From: Opisthocomus hoazin
Taxonomy: Eukaryota > Chordata > Aves > Opisthocomiformes > Opisthocomidae
Assembly: GCF_030867145.1 (NCBI RefSeq)
Contig: NC_134422.1
Span: 8,938,531-9,002,530 of the forward strand
Direction of reading: 5' to 3'
Length of the DNA stretch: 64,000 nucleotides
The notes under the pieces are model-generated. The model was not told the DNA's origin. It saw only the letters and a program-made list of their open reading frames with translations, and did not search any database. The translations under genes were made by a program, and so were the position numbers. This document shows positions 62,169 through 64,000 of the stretch, in pieces. How positions within the stretch are numbered: the first letter of the stretch is position 1; each line of letters starts with the position of its first letter.

Positions 62169-64000
62169 ATTGAGCACTAGTGTAAACTGTTGAGGGTAGG
62201 TAGCTGGGCATGGCCCCATCGCAGTAAAAGCAGAGTGTAAAACACGTAGTCTCCTTGCGTAGCTAGCAACTCAGAGCAATCTGAGGTAGAAGAAAAGCTC
62301 CCAGATAGTTTTGCAATTATATTTCTAGGTGATGTGTTAATGAATGTATCAAGCTGATTGCTCAAGCAAGAATATCCGGTAATTAGCAGTTATGTCTGTG
62401 GTACGAGTCTTACGAGGTGGATAACCACTGTGCAGAACTGTCTGCAGTTCAGCCTGCTGGTGGCGAATGATTCGGGAAGATCGCAGAAACAGTTTCAGAC
62501 CTGGCTCAACAGTACCATAAACCACTGCAAGAGAGGAGTCTGAGGAAAGACATCCTTGAGATAGAAAAGCGATTAATCTCTAGAGGTAACCCAGAGCGGA
62601 TGCTGGTGTCCCGTCTGAACTCGGGGGTGAGCTGCAGTAACTGGGTCCATTAACCCCTTTGCTGGAGCCAGCAGTGTCCTTGGCATCAAACCACGGAAGT
62701 CAGTTGTACTGATTTATTTCCTACCACAATTAAACTGGAGTTACTGTATGATAGGAAGAAGGCTTAGGAGTATTTTTCCTAGCTTTCTGTAATTCATACT
62801 CTTTAAAATGTCACTGCGTTTTCACACTCATGGTAAAAAAAAATGCGGTCACGGCTGCAGTGTTGTAGAAGTGTCACTCCTGTAGTACTGACATTCTCGC
62901 TTTTTTCCGTCAGTCTTCTATGCCTGTTCTCATTGTATCTTGCTCTAAGGATACTGCAGAATTAGAGAAAAAGCACAGCCTTCCTGTGCTGATCAAGTTT
63001 CGTTCACACCTGATGAGGCACAGTTAGTGTGTGAGAGCAGCTGATTTGTGAGCTCAAAAGAATCTGTCGGCATTTAAAGAAAAAAACCTTGGATGTGAAG
63101 GGCACGCCTTTAGCCAAGTAGCTATTGAAAACCTGATAAAAGTGCTGACTTCAATTGTGTAAAGAATCTTGTTACAGTTCAGATTACTGGAGCTGGGAAT
63201 GGGAATAAACAATAATTTGGGAGCAGGATTTCCTCTTGTAAGACATATTTACAGAAAAGCCACAGGAGAAGCGTTACAATGGGATTTTACTGCTAGTTAG
63301 ATTATTCTCTCTATTTAGGCATGAACATGGTCCATCTGCGCTTGAAACTTTGAGTTATAAAATTTCGGTCTGTGCAGGAATACTGTGTTTCGACTTCAGA
63401 AGGAGCTCAGGATTATTCTGTGGAATTTATCATGAGGAACAGGGCTGTTGTAAACACATAGAGTTAAGCTGCAGGACTCCTAGAGCTGCCTGGTGCAAAC
63501 CATGCCTTAGAGGGCATTAGCTAATTGTTCACAGCACTGAGCAATTCTAGTCTCCTAGTCCATGGAAAAATTGCAAAATATGTGATATTTCAGGGACATA
63601 CACTAGTAAATCACTTACTAGTTCAAATTGTGATCAGGGCTGTGCAGGAATCCTGTGAAAAGGAAATGGCAGGAAGAGAACTGATCTGTAAAACAGCAGG
63701 AATAGGAAAGCTGCCAATGTCAAAAGATCTTGAGAGGCTTGGTCTTTGAGGAGGAAGTCAAGATTCACTGCTGTTCCTAGGGAAGACTGAGGAACGGCTG
63801 AGTTTGGTGGATGGCTGTAGCTGCAGGGAAGAAAACTGTGATGAGGGGATGCGGGATTAGAGACGGGAGAAGAATCACTGTGCTTTGCTCCATGGAATAC
63901 AGGATTCCTTTCTCAAGAGGGAAGTGGAAGGAAAAGAGTTAATTGTAGCCACAGGAAGAGTCACATCTGCCTCGGCTCCTGGAATACTGACTGCAGGAGG

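Larger units (their letters stand above)
50776..64000. other. LYPD1 intron 2 (continues past window)
   Basis: Starts with GTAAGG at 50776 and has no recognisable third exon in the window. An exon with the expected Cys-rich pattern and stop would give an open frame of over 70 codons and none matches. It contains a CpG-rich patch at 51560-51770 with a strong donor, another at 52670-52830, a TTTA microsatellite, A/T and G/T tracts and a long CR1 at 60916-61752. Other open frames, such as those at 58235-58444 and 59195-60005, have no family resemblance. Confidence 0.8.

Noticed and set aside
50776..64000. Search for LYPD1 exon 3
   Set aside because: No + strand open frame in this interval has the Cys-rich Ly6 second half or a GPI-type hydrophobic C-terminus, so the exon is taken to lie beyond 64000.
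1..64000. tRNA, rRNA, CRISPR, operon or prokaryotic elements
   Set aside because: None seen. The window is vertebrate nuclear DNA with GT-AG introns and CR1 repeats.

Overview
The window looks like nuclear DNA from a bird. It carries several 5'-truncated CR1 LINEs whose 3' ends have the ATTCTRTG-type octamer tails typical of avian CR1. It also holds widely spaced exons with GT-AG junctions inside AT-rich introns, and CpG-dense promoter DNA. The species cannot be named from sequence alone. The CR1 protein remnants resemble common neognath-bird CR1s, but a crocodilian or turtle is not formally excluded.

Two protein-coding genes lie head-to-tail on the + strand. Positions 1 to about 48190 are the 3' part of NCKAP5 (Nck-associated protein 5). 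Five exons (13499-13813, 15999-16135, 18180-18309, 20909-21090, 46569-46850) join in compatible phases and give the C-terminal 343 residues or so, ending in the family's conserved SLSDSLYDSFSSCASQ tail. The last intron is about 25.5 kb. The 3' UTR runs to about 48190 and has three AATAAA signals. The upstream part of the gene is outside the window.

After a short intergenic gap holding one CR1 copy (48406-48958), a CpG island (about 48990-50560) carries the promoter and first exon of LYPD1 (LYNX2), a GPI-anchored Ly6/uPAR-domain modulator of nicotinic receptors. Exon 1 (signal peptide) and exon 2 (first half of the Ly6 domain) are present. The third coding exon is not seen, so intron 2 (from 50776) runs past the end of the window. 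The order NCKAP5 then LYPD1, same strand, matches the arrangement I recall for human 2q21.2.

The rest is intron: five CR1 copies, all in minus orientation, microsatellites, A/T tracts and small tandem duplications. Second-look items are a candidate alternative terminal exon of NCKAP5 at 42760-42909, coding-like antisense open frames at 38050-39895, an upstream ORF overlapping the LYPD1 start, a GC-rich patch fused to a truncated CR1 at 27266, and two CpG-rich patches in LYPD1 intron 2 that could be alternative promoters. I found no clear candidate for a wholly new biological system.
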